Assembly: GCA_013398175.1 (NCBI GenBank)
Contig: VZRZ01007779.1
Coordinates: forward strand, 953,610-1,017,609
Origin: Climacteris rufus
Taxonomy: Eukaryota > Chordata > Aves > Passeriformes > Climacteridae
Length of the DNA: 64,000 bases
Reading direction: 5' to 3'
Below are positions 15,148 to 30,009 of this stretch, one piece after another. The notes beneath the pieces were generated by a model. It did no database searches. It saw nothing but the letters and a program-made list of their open reading frames with translations, and was not told the origin of the DNA. Positions within the stretch are counted from its first letter, which is position 1. The number at the start of each line of letters is the position of its first letter. The translations under genes were made by a program, and so were the position numbers.

Positions 15148-18100
15148 AGTAGTTTTATTTTTTAAAAGCTAAGCAGTAAAATACACCCATAAAAATCCCA
15201 GGTTTCCATTTTATTTGAAATATTGCACAGAGTAAATGAAGAATGTGCAGAGAACAAAGGGATGGCTTCTACAGACCAACAGTTCAGCCAACATTTTATA
15301 TAGCCCATTACAGGCCCTTTTATTCCCTCATCTGCATGCATCAAGTAGAACAGTTAGTTTTCATCTAGAGCCATAATGAGTATGTACTCGTACTGCTCAA
15401 TAATACTACATTTGTAGAGCCTCAGTTGTACCCTCTCCTTGGAGGTGGAAGACTGAGGTTCCATTTTACTCTTACAAAAAAGAAACAAAGTAATATTACA
15501 CTGCTCAGTGATGCTTCTTAAATACAGATTTACTACTTAAGCTTTCAAACACTTTGTACTGTAACATAAAGCACATTAAATCTTTTCTTTTTCCTACCAC
15601 CTAGAAAGAACATACCTGAATAGGTAAAAGTGAAAGCCTAGATACAATGTGCAAAGTCATATGAAAAACTGAAGTCCACATACATTTAAATGCATTTTAT
15701 TAGTACTATTTTTAAGGGAATAACAGTAAACTAAAATTACTGCTTTTGTTAATTTTTCTTTAAAATTCAATAGCAGACATTTAATCCCCACAGGATCACA
15801 GAGACACAGCGTACCTGAAATTTAATATTCAAAGTTACGTATGCTTCTAAAGCCGTCATTTTAAAAGCAATTTAACTTGTGAAAAAAACACCCTTAATTT
15901 ATGATTTGCCAAATATTAGTTTATTTCAAAATAATAATGCTCCAACATCTGAAAGCTTATCCCAAGAGATGCTATTTTCTCATTAAAAACAGCAGTCAGA
16001 AACAAACAATTTTCTCCTACATTAATCTCATCTTTACATAAGAAAAATTAGAAGAGAAATATCACAACTAAGCCAACACAAACAACAAATGTCATGTTCC
16101 CCATCTGATAGCCAAAAAGTAGAGGAAAACCGCACTTCAAGCTATGCTTAATTATGTGCTTTCTAGACAAAATATGCAATCAGAATTATCTCATCAAATT
16201 ATTCACTGTGGATACAAACAAGGAGATTAAGAAAAAAAAGAAAAGAGGTGCTATTTCCATAAAAAGCATCATTCATACCTGCCAATACCTGATCCAACAT
16301 GGCATGAGATCTAACCACCACACCACAGATGTCTCGGCATGGATCTCCCCTCACCTCTATTATAGCACTGGAAAGGATGGCAAAACAATTCTCTGGCTCA
16401 ATGACCCAAGCACCTGCCTGGGATGTGAACAGTTGGGTTTTAATCCTTTTTCCAGCAAATATTTTATTTTCACAGAGCGGAACAACTTCAGTTGTTCCCC
16501 TTTAGAAAAGGGACCAAAAGTCTATGTGATTAAGCCACTACAATCACTGGTACCAATCTTCACAGTACATTAAAGACTGAACCAAAGGCTGACTTACCTT
16601 AATTAAGGTGATTCACTTAAGGCAGATTTAATGCGTACTGGCAAAATGACAACACTGAAAAAAACACGGGACTTCTGTATTCAGTGCTATGTTTTTCAAT
16701 GCCTTTTGATAACATTGCATGCAAAGACAAACAAAAAACAGAGAGATAAAGTACAAAATATTTCTTAGCCCTCAATCTAAACAGCTAGCTAGCATTCCTA
16801 GGTCCTGCTGGCTCACTTTCGTTAGAAAGACAAAATGAAATTCAAAAGAGTATTTACCAAAAATATTCATAAAATCATGATTCTCCAAAACTAACATGAC
16901 CAAGAAAAGGCAATTACTGTGCTCCTCTAGAGTGTTGTCTGTTGCCTTGATGGTTCATGCAAAGCTCTGATGTTCTTCTTCCTTCTTGTTAACCCTCTCT
17001 CAAAAATTTCATTTTTCATCAGGCACTCACCAATGACCCAGCTCTGGTATTTATGGTTAGTTTTATCAGTCTTCATAGGGTAGTCTTGCTGTTCCAGACT
17101 TATTCTGCTGATCAGTGACTTTAGCAGCAGTTTTATTGCTTCAGCTACCAAAGGAACACTAAGACCAGCATCCCTCTAATGAAGGATATCTACTGCACTT
17201 ACTGATTTTTACCAGATCTGTTTTTATGGAAGCCATTAACACTTCTCTATATTCCAACAGAATATTTTCCAATGTATATTTTAATAGCAAAGTTCAAAAC
17301 TGCAATTTTATTTCTATAGCTACAAGACCCTGAAAAATATAAACACAGTGAGTGTTTACGTAAGACCACTTTGGACAGACTTCATCCATTAAATTTTATA
17401 TGCTGAATAGAAGAAAGAAATCTGCAAAAAGTATTCTTGTTTCAAAACACAGCACAAATCAAATGCTATTTCATCCACCAAGTACCACTACTAGAACATT
17501 CTAATTAATTTATCCTAGTAAATCAACTACCTTCTTCAAAAACAGAGCACAATTTGGCATCTAATGGTATGTTCAGACTAAACATCAACAACTGCAATCC
17601 ACATCCAAAACCAGAGCTCTGTGGTGCTGACAAAGCCCCAACATTTGAATTCAGTTTGGTGCCAGGTTTGGTCTTCCCTTTTAAAAGGATTTTCCTTAAG
17701 TCAAAAAGCCACACTCTCACGAAAATGTCATTGCCTCTACCTCTTTCTCAAAAATGAAACACACGTAAAGAATACAAATAATAATAAGAAGCATATTTGT
17801 GTATTCAAACCTAGAAAGCTAGTGTATAACTTGATTATGGTTTACATGAAATCTTACAATTTCTTACTAATGTTCTAGCTTTGAGCACCAGAGGTATTTG
17901 ACTTCCCAAGAATTAGATGCTGTTGCTAGGAAGATGTGGCGTACTAACCTTACATTGCAAGAAGCAGTTAGAAGAGACAGCACAGTGATTTCCTAAACGA
18001 GACTGCACCCAGTGTCCAGATGTGAGGGTGAAGTTATCTGTTTAAGCACAGAGGATTTCCCCAATATCACATGGTATCATATGCAAACAAAACTTACTAA

Positions 18101-20636
18101 TTCCTGCAAGCAACTTCTTTAAGGTTTGATTGAAATGCATGGTTCGGAATACTTTGCTTTCCATTTACCATAGGTGAGACTATGCTGTGGTTACTGCATA
18201 CTGGGCTAAAAGGTTTTTTGAGCTGTGAGATGCATCTAATTATAATGACCAAGTTAGTGCCTCTGTTTGATTCAGATAAATTGCCTTGAACTTCAATCTG
18301 GCTGTGTGCAACTGGGCTCCAATCTGACTTTATCTAAGTGAAGCAGCACTGAAATCCCTTGTAATCAGAAGAAAAATTTCACACAGACAGAGGTTTCTTC
18401 CAAGGACTGTATGTACCTCTGAATATTTTAAGTCCATATCCTTCCATGACTGCAAGTACAAAACTGGCTCTAAAATAATTTTATTTCTTTTTCAACCATT
18501 TCTAATATAAGCTCTTACTTGTGAACTGAGCAGTACACTCCAGACAAAAATATACACCCACCTAGGCAACCACAGCCTACAAAACCCAAGAAAACAGGCG
18601 CAAACTTCATCAACCAATCCATCTCATTAACTCATGGAACTCACATCAACATCAAAAAATAAGGAACCGGGTGGTAGAGCCTAACTGCAGACATTTCAAA
18701 ATCTCTAAAAAGAATAAGGATGCCACGTTACACAACATTTTACTTTTTCATATTAAAAATGCACTTGAGCTTTTACATAAAATTCTGTGATTGCTGCAGG
18801 GAAAAAAAGGCACAAACACTTCCTGACAGTTGAACTGATTTAACTTATACCCCCTTCTTCCTTGGATTCCTTTGATGCAAACTCAGAAAATCTGAAACTA
18901 TTATTACACTAAAAAAAAACCACTATCTACCTATCAACCACTACATAGGCAATTATGAATATTCCTTATTTAACTGTGTACTTAATTTTTAAATAAATAA
19001 AATCACACCATCTTTGCACGGACTGCTGAAAATAATCAGTTTCACTTCTATGCCATTTAAAATAAATTTTTACATCTTTCATGTTGTTCTATTTAATGGT
19101 AGAGTGATAAAAAAGCAAATAGGAGAGCATAAATGACATCAGTTTCCTGTTGCAAGGAACACAATTCTGAATAGAATATACAAAAAAGTATGATTTCCTG
19201 AGAAAAGGGCATAAACCCACAAAAGGAACTGAAGTTAGAAAAAAGTTTTCCTTGACCCTTGTGTTTCTTTCAGAGGGTTCAGAGGTTTCAGTACAAGAAG
19301 ATAAACATGTATTGAAATTGTAAACTGCTTTGGGAACCCATTTCCAGAAACAGCCCAATAGTTAATTCTATTTCTCCACTGAAAAGCCAATTCCCTGATT
19401 AGTTAAAGTAAAAGTAAACACAAGTCCCCCTTACAGAACAAAAATAATGTAGTTCGAAAACAGTTCTGGAAGGATAGTTCTCCTTCTAACAGTATTACAG
19501 AAAGCTGAGCTGAAGGACTGAAACCCTAGTGAAAATATTTCGTTATTTTTCTTGGAGAATATGTACCATAAAATTCCTTCTTCTTATCGTCACAACTGAA
19601 TTCAAAAGAATAGACTGCAACCATGCTCTGTAATGCTTGTATGATGTTTAAATCCATATTTTCAGCTATTACTAACTGGAGGAATAGACAAAAGACTGAG
19701 AAAACATGGAAGCAAGTTGAAAGAAAATACCATCAAATCAGAATAGTCACAGATTGTGTTTATTTTTTCTTCTTTCTTTGAGAATCTTTTTCAATTCCCA
19801 GCAATTCCTAAGACACTAGCCCAGCTTTTCCTATATTCTTTTTTGTATTCATTGAACGAAATATTAAAATTTGTAGCTTTATTGGTTCTATAAGAACTAT
19901 GAGAATGCATTATTAGTAATAAAATTGACATTATCAGAATCCTGTGAAGAATCTCAAAGTGTTTGAGAGATATGCCAGAAATGATCCTCCAAGTCTTGAA
20001 TGGAAGTTACTTGACCATTTTGGAACTGTACTAGTCTAAATGTCACAAAAAATACATGATACACTATCACAAAATAAACAATGAAAAAGAAAATACACAG
20101 TATTCAAATATACACATACTGAAGGAAACAAGATGGCATGTGAGTCAACACACTTGATTTTTTTTCTCACCTCTTGTCTAGCCAACTCCTCCAAAGCAAC
20201 TTTTCTATTTTGATGCTCTCCAAAATCTTCCTCAAGCATCAAGCTACCTCTGCAATTTGTTCATGCAGCACTTCCCCCTCACCAAGTCTCTAATTCAATC
20301 CCAGTGAGCTAAGAGACATTTGCTTGATTCCATTTCCTCTGTAATATTTTCTCTAATTGGTCTGTTGCTATGTTCCAAACCTACTACCACACTTTGCTTT
20401 CTTTCAACACCACTATCCCTCTTCCTCCCTTATTACTTGACCTTTTGGGTCTTTATCGCCCATCAGTACTGAAATTTCTCTGCTTTTCAGCCATCTCCTC
20501 CCAGAGGCCTACTCCCACACTTTCAATAAGTGATTTCTTTCATGCCTCAAGGCTAGCTGTGTGTTCAGCTCTTCTGCCACCCCCTCCAAACACAGGGTCA
20601 CCCTTTCCATCTCCTGAACCTGGTTTGCATCCTACA

Positions 20637-20803
20637 TTGGAACAAGTTCCCCAGGGAAGTGGAATCACCATCCCTGGAAGCGTTCAAAAAACAAGTAGAT
20701 GTGGCACTTTGTGATATGGTTTAGTGGTCATAGTGGTATTCAGTCAAAAGTTGGACTTGATGATCTTGGAGGACTTTTCCACTATTACTGATTCTTTGAT
20801 CCA
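20637..20803 (+). mobile_element. CR1 LINE fragment, 3' end
   Basis: The + strand carries the CR1 3' block GGAACAAGTTCCCCAGGGAA, then a TCACCATCCCTGGAAG segment, the GATGTGGCACTTTGTGA segment, and TTGGACTTGATGATCTTGGA, ending with a degenerate GATTCTTTGAT tail. It is in + orientation, antisense to SH3RF1. It is only about 165 bp and diverged, hence an old truncated copy. It belongs to a different CR1 lineage from the copies at 33 and 45 kb, because the internal block differs. Confidence 0.88.
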
Positions 20804-22639
20804 CTTCCTCTGCCCCTACTCTGGTGCTGTGTCAACATGTGTGGCAAGAATCCTCATGCTAGGCTGAATTCTTCCACTACATATGGCTTTTTTTTTTAAC
20901 TCCTCCAGCCCCACCACCTCAGGAGTTCTGCTAAGGAGACAGACACAGCTTAAGATCAATAGTGTTAGAAGAGCCAAAACTTAACCGAAGCAATATACAG
21001 ACTGCAGTGGTGGCCAAGGCCATATTATCTGCATTACTGTTCTTTAAATTCTGGTCCACAGACTCCTGATTGCCTGAAAGATTTTCAAAAATAGCCTGTG
21101 AAACAATCATAAGATTTTAATCTACATATGCATAATGGCAAGGAAACAAACTGTTATTTTTATCTACTTCATTCTATATTTAAAATTTAACCTAATTTTA
21201 TTGAGTTGCAAACCCGGAATTAATGCATTCTTCAAAAAAATCTTTTATCCGCTCTTCCTCTCCCCAAACAAAGTGAAGGTCATTTCAACTTTTCCCTCAA
21301 GTTGTAAGTACTGTGGTAGTGTATATACACTGAGTGGAAATTCAGATCAGCATTTCTCAACTTTAAGATCTATCAGTCTTCTGAAAGATTATCTGTTCAT
21401 CTGCTTATTGACCATCCCTGCGCTGCTTAGACCCAGGACCTAAGAGGATTACAGAACCTGGTGGCAAGGCTGAGGGCTTGTTAACTTAATAAGGCTGTGG
21501 ATTTAAAACTGTGTTAAATTAAACAGGTTTTGAAAATGGCTTAAGTCTGCTAGTGTGGATAAGATTTAACAGTCTCCTTTCAGACTTTATTTAGCTCATG
21601 AAAAAGACCATGTGAGATAGCAAGGCACTGGCATACATGAACAAGCCAAGGTCCATGAGACACTGATTTTCTTTGAGCAAGCTCTCAGCTTTAGAATAAT
21701 AACTTCTTCACTACTCAGGGGCACATTACCACAGTAAAGTGAACTCATCTTTACTGGGTTTGTTTAAAATAAGCTACTAGAAGAAGCTATGCCCTATATC
21801 TGCCAACTCAGATCGTCATCTGATTATCTTTGAGTACTTTCCATTTTAACACTTTGTAATGTCAGAAGTGCTTCATTCTTACCCTTTTTTCAATACAAAT
21901 AAAATGCAGACTATAACCTAAAGGGCTAAGATATCATACTAATAAAGAATAATTGAAGAGACATGTTTCAAATTTTTCACTATTGATCTTCTACCATCTC
22001 TGTACAAGTAAGACTACATTCCTTCTCTTGAGTTCAGCAGCTTGAAAGCCTGGTGGGAATGAGTACTTTTGTCTTTAACCAGAGCTTTTCAAAAGCCTGT
22101 CTTGTAGAACTGTGATTCACACAAGATAAAACAGTGGTTCAGTTCTTTAAAAAGCTTTCCATGCACATGTATATTTTGAAAGCTTAGGTGCTAAGAAGAG
22201 GAAGTCAAGAGAGGTAATATCCACATATTTCCCTTACAAAAAAAGGAAAGCTGAGTTATCTCATCCTTCTGCAATAGTAATGCTATGAAATAAAATCAGT
22301 TTTATTAACAAAGGAATGCTAAAGACTGAGGAGTGCTTCAGGTGTTACAAAGTCCAACAGGACATTTGATGCCAGGCTTATCTTCTGAGCAGCACTGGCA
22401 ACAGCCTTTCACTTTAGAGAGGAGAATTATATCCGTATTAATGTTTAAACAACACTGAAATGCTTACCTTTGATCAAAATGCATTTATGATTAATAGCAT
22501 ACTTCCTAGCTAGAAACTATAAAATTATACTTGGCACATTTACAGAAAATAAAACCAGACAATCTGTATTTGACTCTGAAAAATCAAGGAAGATAGAAAG
22601 AACAGTTAAACACCAGAACAGAGATTTTAGTTCAATTAC

Positions 22640-22662
22640 AAACAAACAAACAAACAACAGAA
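22640..22662 (+). repeat. (CAAA)n simple repeat
   Basis: A short run of CAAA units in the SH3RF1 intron. A similar AAAC-rich tract lies at about 23927-24005. Confidence 0.7.
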
Positions 22663-23926
22663 ATTTACACCATGTTTTAAAAATTAGATGTGGAAGGCCA
22701 AGCATATCAGCAATATTACAAACAGAACTACTGTGTGAGAGGGACACCACACGAGAGAATTTTGTGCTCATTTATAGGAGATCAGACACATTCTTGCAGG
22801 TTTTGGCTTTTTAATACTTGAAAACTTAAGTGCTTATACTGGGGGCCAGAGGGGATGAATCAAGAGCCAAATAAGATAGCAACAAAGACCTAGAGAAGAA
22901 ATTACTTAAAATTCATAGTCAAGGACACTCTTATGCTACAAAATCTAAACTTTGGACAATAAACCACATGCTTGAGTGCCACAAGTGTAAAATGAGTGTC
23001 TCAGTCCAAAGCTTCTAAAGGTACAGTGGACTGCTCATATTCACCACTGTTGACTTCCATGTACCTAGCAGGCTCAGATTCTGAGACACTTTGGCAACAG
23101 TGTCTGTAAAAGAAACATTGACTTCTGTGTTTCACTTCTCCTTCAGCTGGAGAATCCAAACCTGTAGGTTTCCAGCAAACACTGAATGACATTTCAAAGG
23201 TATGTACATAAGTACCACATGCCTAAAGAATTCAAAATACTGGACTCTATTTCTCTCTCTGGAGTGATTGTCCTTATCTCCAGAGTATCTTTCTGAGTCC
23301 CAACGGTTTCCTGACATTTTAGAGGATGCAGATGTGGAAACAGACTTAATTGCCTCTGTGCTGACCAGCTCCAGTTTCACACCCAAACTGCACAGCAGCC
23401 CCAGCAATATCCATGGGATAAGTAACATGCTCAGTGCAGCAAGGCTCTAACTAGGATGAGCTCTGCTGTTTGGTCTGACAGTCAGAGGACAGTGCTACCA
23501 TCTTCCCCTCTATATCCAAGAAAGATAAGAAGTGCAGAAAAGAACACTTGGATGTGTGACTCTCCCTCCTCAGGGTCACTTCCTCTTTAAAATTTATCCA
23601 CCTCACCTCAAAGCAACTATCCTTAGTCCAAAAAAACTGCTCTCCAAAAAGACTCTGATTTGGTGTTGTGAAAAGAAAACAAACAATTAGATCTAGTTCA
23701 ACTGACTCAAGAATTAACTGTTGATTTTCCAAGATGAGTTTTTCTGTCTAACATAGAGGGATCTGACAGGAAGTGAGGCTTAACAGATGCACACTTTTCC
23801 TTCAGGAAGGTAGTAACGAGGTGTATGCATGAGCAGGGCTGACTAGATGATATTTCAGCTTTAATTACTGAGACACATTCTTGCCTACACTACGATGCAC
23901 CTATAGGTAGTGATTTAAAGGAGAAG

Positions 23927-24005
23927 AAGGAAAAAACCAAGCCAAAACAAACCAAAAAAATCACACCCCCTCCCCTCAAAAATAAACAAACAAACAAAAA
24001 AACCC
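23927..24005 (+). repeat. A/C-rich low-complexity tract
   Basis: About 80 bases are almost only A and C, with runs of A, AAAC and CCCCTCCCC. It is low-complexity intron sequence with no coding potential. Confidence 0.7.
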
Positions 24006-25649
24006 AGGAGGCTAAGCAATATAGTAATATTAACCTACACTTTATGCTCCTCATTTATTTGGCAGATCTTAGTCTTAAATACTACAAGATTTTGTGTAGT
24101 CCAGATACTTCAACACAAAATTTTCTTTCTTATTTATTTTTTGTTCCTTATGTTTGACATATTAAAGGACAAATTGGACACAAGAGGTAAGAAAACTATA
24201 TGTTTTCTTTTTCTTGGAAGTAGTACAGTAAGATCAGAGGCAGGAGAACGTTTGAATAAAGAACAACAATGGAGCCAAAGAAAAGACCAAGGAGGTGTTA
24301 AGCATACCATGAGGAGAAGGCCAAATGCACTGCAAGGGGAAGTTCACTGAAAGACAGACAAACAACTGAACATAACAAGTTTCCAGTTTTATTATCACAG
24401 CTGCAGTTTAAGGCTTTCTGTTTTCTGCAGTTCCTAGCAGTGCACTAAACACTGAAGTTCCATTAAAAACCATTTCACTCAGCTAAAGGACAGAGGAGCA
24501 GAATGATTTCTAGCTGACCCCATTCCAACCAGTCCCTTCAGCTCTTCATACCATCCAGGATGCCTATTAAGCCACCGAACCCACTGCACAAAGCCAGACA
24601 CCATGCATAGAGAAACACAGCAACAGCACTACTGACTGACTTTTCTAACCCATCCTGGATCACCTATATAAAGCAATTTTATTTTCTGTGGTAATATGAG
24701 AAAAAATGCAGGGATTTTTATTTTCTCTAAAAAAAACCTGCTTCCCTACACAAGCCCATTAAAAGTAGGGGCTTGAGACTTCCTTTTTATGCAGAAGTTT
24801 AAATTTTCTGAATGATCAAAGCTTTTTGAGTAGAGCAATAACCTGTAACTCCCCAGCCACATTAAAGTGGAGGAAAAAAGACACCATTTTATTTCATGTA
24901 GGTGGTTTTAAACTAATCTACAGAAATGGAGAAATATTAAATGGGAAAATGAAGGGAAATAAAGACAGCCCACTATTCCATATGAAAACAAAGCTACTAT
25001 ACATCAGTATCTTCTACTAATACATTAAAAAAAAAGACAACCCTTGTAAACAAATTTGAAAGGGATTTCAGTATCACATGTAAATAATGTGGACTTCTTT
25101 TTTAGTTTATAAATCAGTTTACTTCAAAACCTAATAGTTTTCTAAAAAAAGGAATTACACTGGTTTGGCAGCTATTTTATCAAGCAGATTAATGTTAATT
25201 GGCAGGTTAAACATAGCTAGGTTCAAAGCATGGAATCAAATATTTCTGTACTACCAACACAATCCACATTAGATATTCTCTTCTTATTCTTTTCAAAATA
25301 CATTCAAATCTACACATCAGTATGCCACTCAGATGCAGATTTCCCTAGGTCAAGGGTGGACTAACACTTCCACAGATGTTTTAAGCGTCTGGCTTTTCCT
25401 CACTGAGGTATTCATGTGATTTCCTATTAAACATCCAAACAAAATTAAATCCTCTTAACAGTGTGACACTAAGCATTACACCATCTTTGGGACAGGAAAT
25501 GGATTATGAACAGTTCTCCAGTAATGTGGAAGTCAATGATTTAGATTTAACAGCAGGATCTACTGACCTCAACTGAGACTGTGGAACCATTGTAAAACAT
25601 CCTATGGATACATCCAAAATTTAAAAAAAAAGTCAATTTCTGCCCTGGA

Positions 25650-25830
25650 GAGTATACAGTCTAAATAGTGGGTCAAACAAAGAAAGTACTATCACTCATA
25701 TCTGCAGATGGGAAACAGAGGCACAAAGAGCTTTGAGTGATTCTGTGCAGTGTCATAAAGGATGTCTGTAGCAAAGCCAGGAACTGAGCCCGGAAGCTCT
25801 CAATCCTAGCCCGATGCCTTGGATACAGAG
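25650..25830 (+). mobile_element. Ancient MIR/CORE-SINE-like relic
   Basis: The order of diverged blocks matches what I recall of amniote MIR-type SINEs. There is a CTGCCCTGGAGAGTATACAG segment, then GCAGATGGGAAACAGAGGCA, then CAAAGAG, a degenerate TGTGCAGTGTCATA, AGCAAAGCCAGGAACTGAGC and a CTCTCAATCC end. The original tRNA-derived head is not recognisable. Divergence is high, so this is an old, fixed insertion rather than a recent one. It could instead be another CORE-domain SINE. The call rests on remembered consensus only. Confidence 0.55.
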
Positions 25831-28800
25831 ACAATTCTTCCTTTTGCTTATCCTCCTTCTCTACCTAATTATTTATCTCTGAAAGGGAACACAGTAACAC
25901 CATGAGAGTCAGTCTACTTTCCTTTTATATTTATGATTTACATTAAATTTTCTCTAGTTTCACATAGGGTACAACAGTGTTACACAGAAGTAATTAAAAT
26001 TGTACAAGCAATTGTAAACATAAAAGCAGAATCTGGTATTTCAGCAAGCATGAAATGAAATAAAAGCATGAATATAAGATTTACAAAAACTTCACAAAAT
26101 ATTTTCTAATGATCACTCCAGAACATGAAGAGGTGTCTATCTCCAGATTCTCAAATGTTACTTGGGAACTTCTCCCCCATTCCTTCTTTCCCCAGATTTA
26201 TATGGTGAGCATGATGCCATATGTTATGGAATATCCCTTTGGTCAGCGGGGGTCAGCTCAAAATCAGGTACCATCAAGTAATGATTGTCCAGGCTACCAT
26301 CTCAAATAACAATTATGAAACTAGCTGCATCAGCCACTGTTTCTTGCATATTTCTACAACTGCTTTTTCCCTTAAAGGGCTATACTTTACAATCTGATCT
26401 ATTATGACAATGGAAGTCTCCTCTAAGAGTACCTATTCATGCTATTCTTTTGTTAATGGAGATCATTTGAATTCTTCTCTTAGCTCTTCTGCCTACATTT
26501 GGTCCAGAAAACAGCTAAAAACCTTATTACAAAATATTTTTAACAGTGATGAGATTTCAGACTATCTACACAACTCTGCTCTAGGTTCTGCTGAAAAGAT
26601 ACCCCAACTTCAGAAATTTGAACCATAAACAAAAGGAGAATTAATATGTCTTAGGCAAATAAAAATTCAAGGGAAAAGTTAAACGTGGATCCCCTTAAAT
26701 CTGTCTCATAGAGAAATTAGAACAGCTCTCCAACATCTAGCAACTTATGCACCCAGCTGTGCTTGACTCCTGCAATAAGCATACCCTTGTAAAACTGCCA
26801 TAAGGAAGTTAGGATAATTCTTGTTTGACATACTTGTGAAAAAGAAAAAATTACTAACATGAGTGTAAACGTAAAAGGGTGGACCTTAACATTTCTGCAT
26901 GCTCTTTCAAAGAAAATAAGGCTCATGTGATCATGCAGTCCCTCAACAGCCCTCAATAACTTGCACCTGATGACCAGTCCCAAGCAGATTTGACAGCAGG
27001 CCGTGGTTCTTACAGCTCTTCCAAGCTGTCAACCTAGCTGAAGGTTTTCACTCAAAAAAAAGGAGAAAAGCATCAAATTAACATCCATACCAGAGAGGAA
27101 GCTGCAGTATGTGCATAACTATCTTATTTGTTCTCCCAGGCAAGCTGGCTGCTTACAACAGGGGTTCTGGGCAGTCAGCAAATACAAGTTTTCCATCAGG
27201 AACAGCAGGACACTGTCCAACTGGTACCAGGTAAAGGTGCAGAACACTTTATGCATCAAAACAGCAGGGAAACAAAATAGTTTAAGAACTTGCACAGAGA
27301 AACTGCAGTTGTTACAGCAGTGAAAGTTTACAGAGGTTACAGAAAGAAACAGGGTTACTGTAGTGGGGGAAATACAAGGCACAAGATGTGTTAATCCCCA
27401 CCACCCACTCAGCTTCATTAGTTTTAAGACTCAAGGAACCATTTGTTTGTTTATTGCTGTGTGTCACCATATACATACAGAGAATGCAATACACTGTGCA
27501 ATAACAGGGCTGGCCACTCACAGTCATTGATACAGTTCAGGAAATCATGCTGCAGTACATGTTGTATTAACCTTTTCTGAAAATTATGGCATTCTCTGAA
27601 AGGGCATTTATGAGCTTAGTATTACTTCAGGGTATAAGCAGAATGTTTATGACTTGACAGCCTTCATCCACATTCACTTCATTTAACATAACAGCAACTT
27701 TCATTTACTAGCTTCCCTTCAGCAAAATTGGTTTAGGAAATCTGACTCTGCTACTCATCTAGAAACAGATTTTCCTCTTCAATTCCCAGAGAGGAACTGT
27801 ATTTGCAACCATCTTTATGTTAGAGTAAGCAAAACAAATAGGGCATTCACTTCAACACTGTCCATTAAAGTGGCATTTTGCTTTCCGGACTTTTTTTTTT
27901 CAAAACCACTTTTCATATAGAAAAAGGAAAAGTAGTTCATATCTCCACCTTCTTATCCATCAAAGCGAATCCATGTTCTTAAAAGTACTGGCTTCCTAGC
28001 AAAAAAAGGCTCTGGACAAAGTGGACAAAAGATGAGATCCTCATCTTTCCCTGTCTCCCAAAGGAAAGCAGGCATGAGAATGCCTGTGAAATCCCAAAAT
28101 CAAAGAAGCACTAAGACTTACTGTAAAACACTGAAAACTATCACTAATATACACTGACTATCAGTTCATTGCATGAGGAATGCACACGGTCACAATTTTA
28201 ATGCTACACGGTACAGCACAACTAATAAGCTGAACAACCTTCCACATGTTATCACTTTCTACTCTGCACAACATCTGGAAATGCAAATGTTGCAAAACAG
28301 GATATTATAGAACATTTAAAAAACAGAGAGAGAATATTTCATATTCAAGTTATTTTGTCTAATAAGGCTTTGAAAAATTCTGAAGTACAGTCCTCCACGT
28401 ACAGTGCTACACCAGAAACCTTTCTGGAGGAGAAGCAGCCTGAAAATACAGTTATTTACAAGGGTCAACACAAAAGTATATAGACAAATCGTAAGTGTTT
28501 TTTGTTAGGTTGGATATAGCTTTTGCAAATGCAAGGTATCTTGACAAACACCTTAGAGTTCTGGAGAAGACTGGACTGGTTTTGATACTACGGATGCTTC
28601 TTTGCAGTACTTTTTAAGGATTCTACATTCCGGAAAAAAGCTCACCAAAACCACAAAAATAAACCACCAACAGAAAAGCCCCACCAATCACCTTCTCTCC
28701 TCACCAGTTAATATATATACAGTACAAAACTCATTAACAAGAAGTGGGTTGATAATTATAATTTATAAATTCTAAAGTAAAGAACCTCATGAGATCCCTA

Positions 28801-30009
28801 GCAAGCAGAGAAAGCAATACCACCTAATGGAAAAATAAATGTATTTTAAATCCTTATGTAAACTTAAGAGGTGTATCTAAGATCTTTTGGAGAGATTCCA
28901 GTCATGGAAGTACAATTGAGGAACATCAGTGTTAGGCTTACTTCACTGAGTAAGTAAACTAAATAATTCAGCTACTCTTCCAAACAAAGACTAGTCCTGC
29001 CTCCTTAAGACATTTCATAAAAATCAAATAAACTCCCCAAAATGGAAACCACCTAAACCATTCAGAAACTCCACTTCAAGCACAGGAACTTGAATATGCA
29101 CACATCACAAACCAGGCAGCAAATCCTTTCAGAGCAGCTGTCCTGCTTTATCATTAGATAAAACAGAGCAAGGTCTGTCATCTCATAAAATTACATTTCC
29201 TGACACAGGTTCTAGAATGAATAATCATAAATGAGGCTACTGAGTCTTGATTATCAGGTATGACAGAGCCTACAGGTTGCATAGCTCTTAGGAAGGAACT
29301 GGAGTATAGAAAGAAGGCAATGTCTTTCCATCATGTTACATAGATTTTGCAAATCACTTAGGAAAAATACACTGAGGAAAAACTAATCAAAAACTAATCA
29401 AAGAAAGGATGAGGACTGAGACTGCAAATAACATAGCAGATTGCAGGAGTTCAAAAATTCCTTTTTGGAGGAAAAAAAGTAAAAATGTAGCTACTTAGAA
29501 GCCAGTGGTAAAACTTCCCTGCTCATGCTTAACATTCATTATGTCAAACTCAAAGAAAATTTACTGTTGTAAGAATTACTACAGAAAATGGATGAGCTAA
29601 AACGAAATCTCTGGTCTTGCAGTTGAAAAACTAAGAACAATTTCAAATGTTCTTCACAAGATGTCTGTCCTTAACAATAGCTTAAGTTTTCCACCTAAGT
29701 TATCTTGTTCTATATGACTGTCTTTTGCTAGGACAGCTAAGGGTTTGACATGCTTTTCTTCTCCTTGCCTTAAAAACTGAGAGTTTTAGTAAGGAAGTCC
29801 TGTTACTACTACTTATATAACATTAAACCAGTAATGATAGGAACACCGATGTGCTTTGCTAGAAGTCGACAGCAATTCTCAAAAATACATTGTTTTGCTG
29901 TATTAACTATCTGACTGCCCTTGTCCCAAAGCAGAGGCCACCAACCGTTTTGAAAAGGTGCAGGAAAAGACAGGAATGCAACAAAATGCTGTCACCACAT
30001 GGTACTTAC

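Larger units (their letters stand above)
1..30009 (-). other. SH3RF1: SH3RF1 large intron (partial)
   Basis: This stretch lies 3' of the donor site that closes the first SH3RF1 coding exon, and it runs off the left edge, so the intron is longer than 30 kb. In mammals the intron after the RING exon is also very long. The sequence is AT-rich, with scattered short ORFs of 60-157 codons on both strands. None has recognisable domains or splice context. I looked for the next SH3RF1 exon, which would encode the first SH3 domain, and did not find it. The content is otherwise unique intron, CR1 fragments at 9558-9990 and 20637-20803, a MIR-like relic near 25650-25830 and A-rich tracts. Regulatory elements may exist here, but I cannot identify them without alignment. 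Confidence 0.8.

Noticed and set aside
16154..16573. 139-codon + strand ORF in the SH3RF1 intron
   Set aside because: It starts with a poly-Lys run from an A-rich tract and shows no domain; antisense to the host gene with no support.
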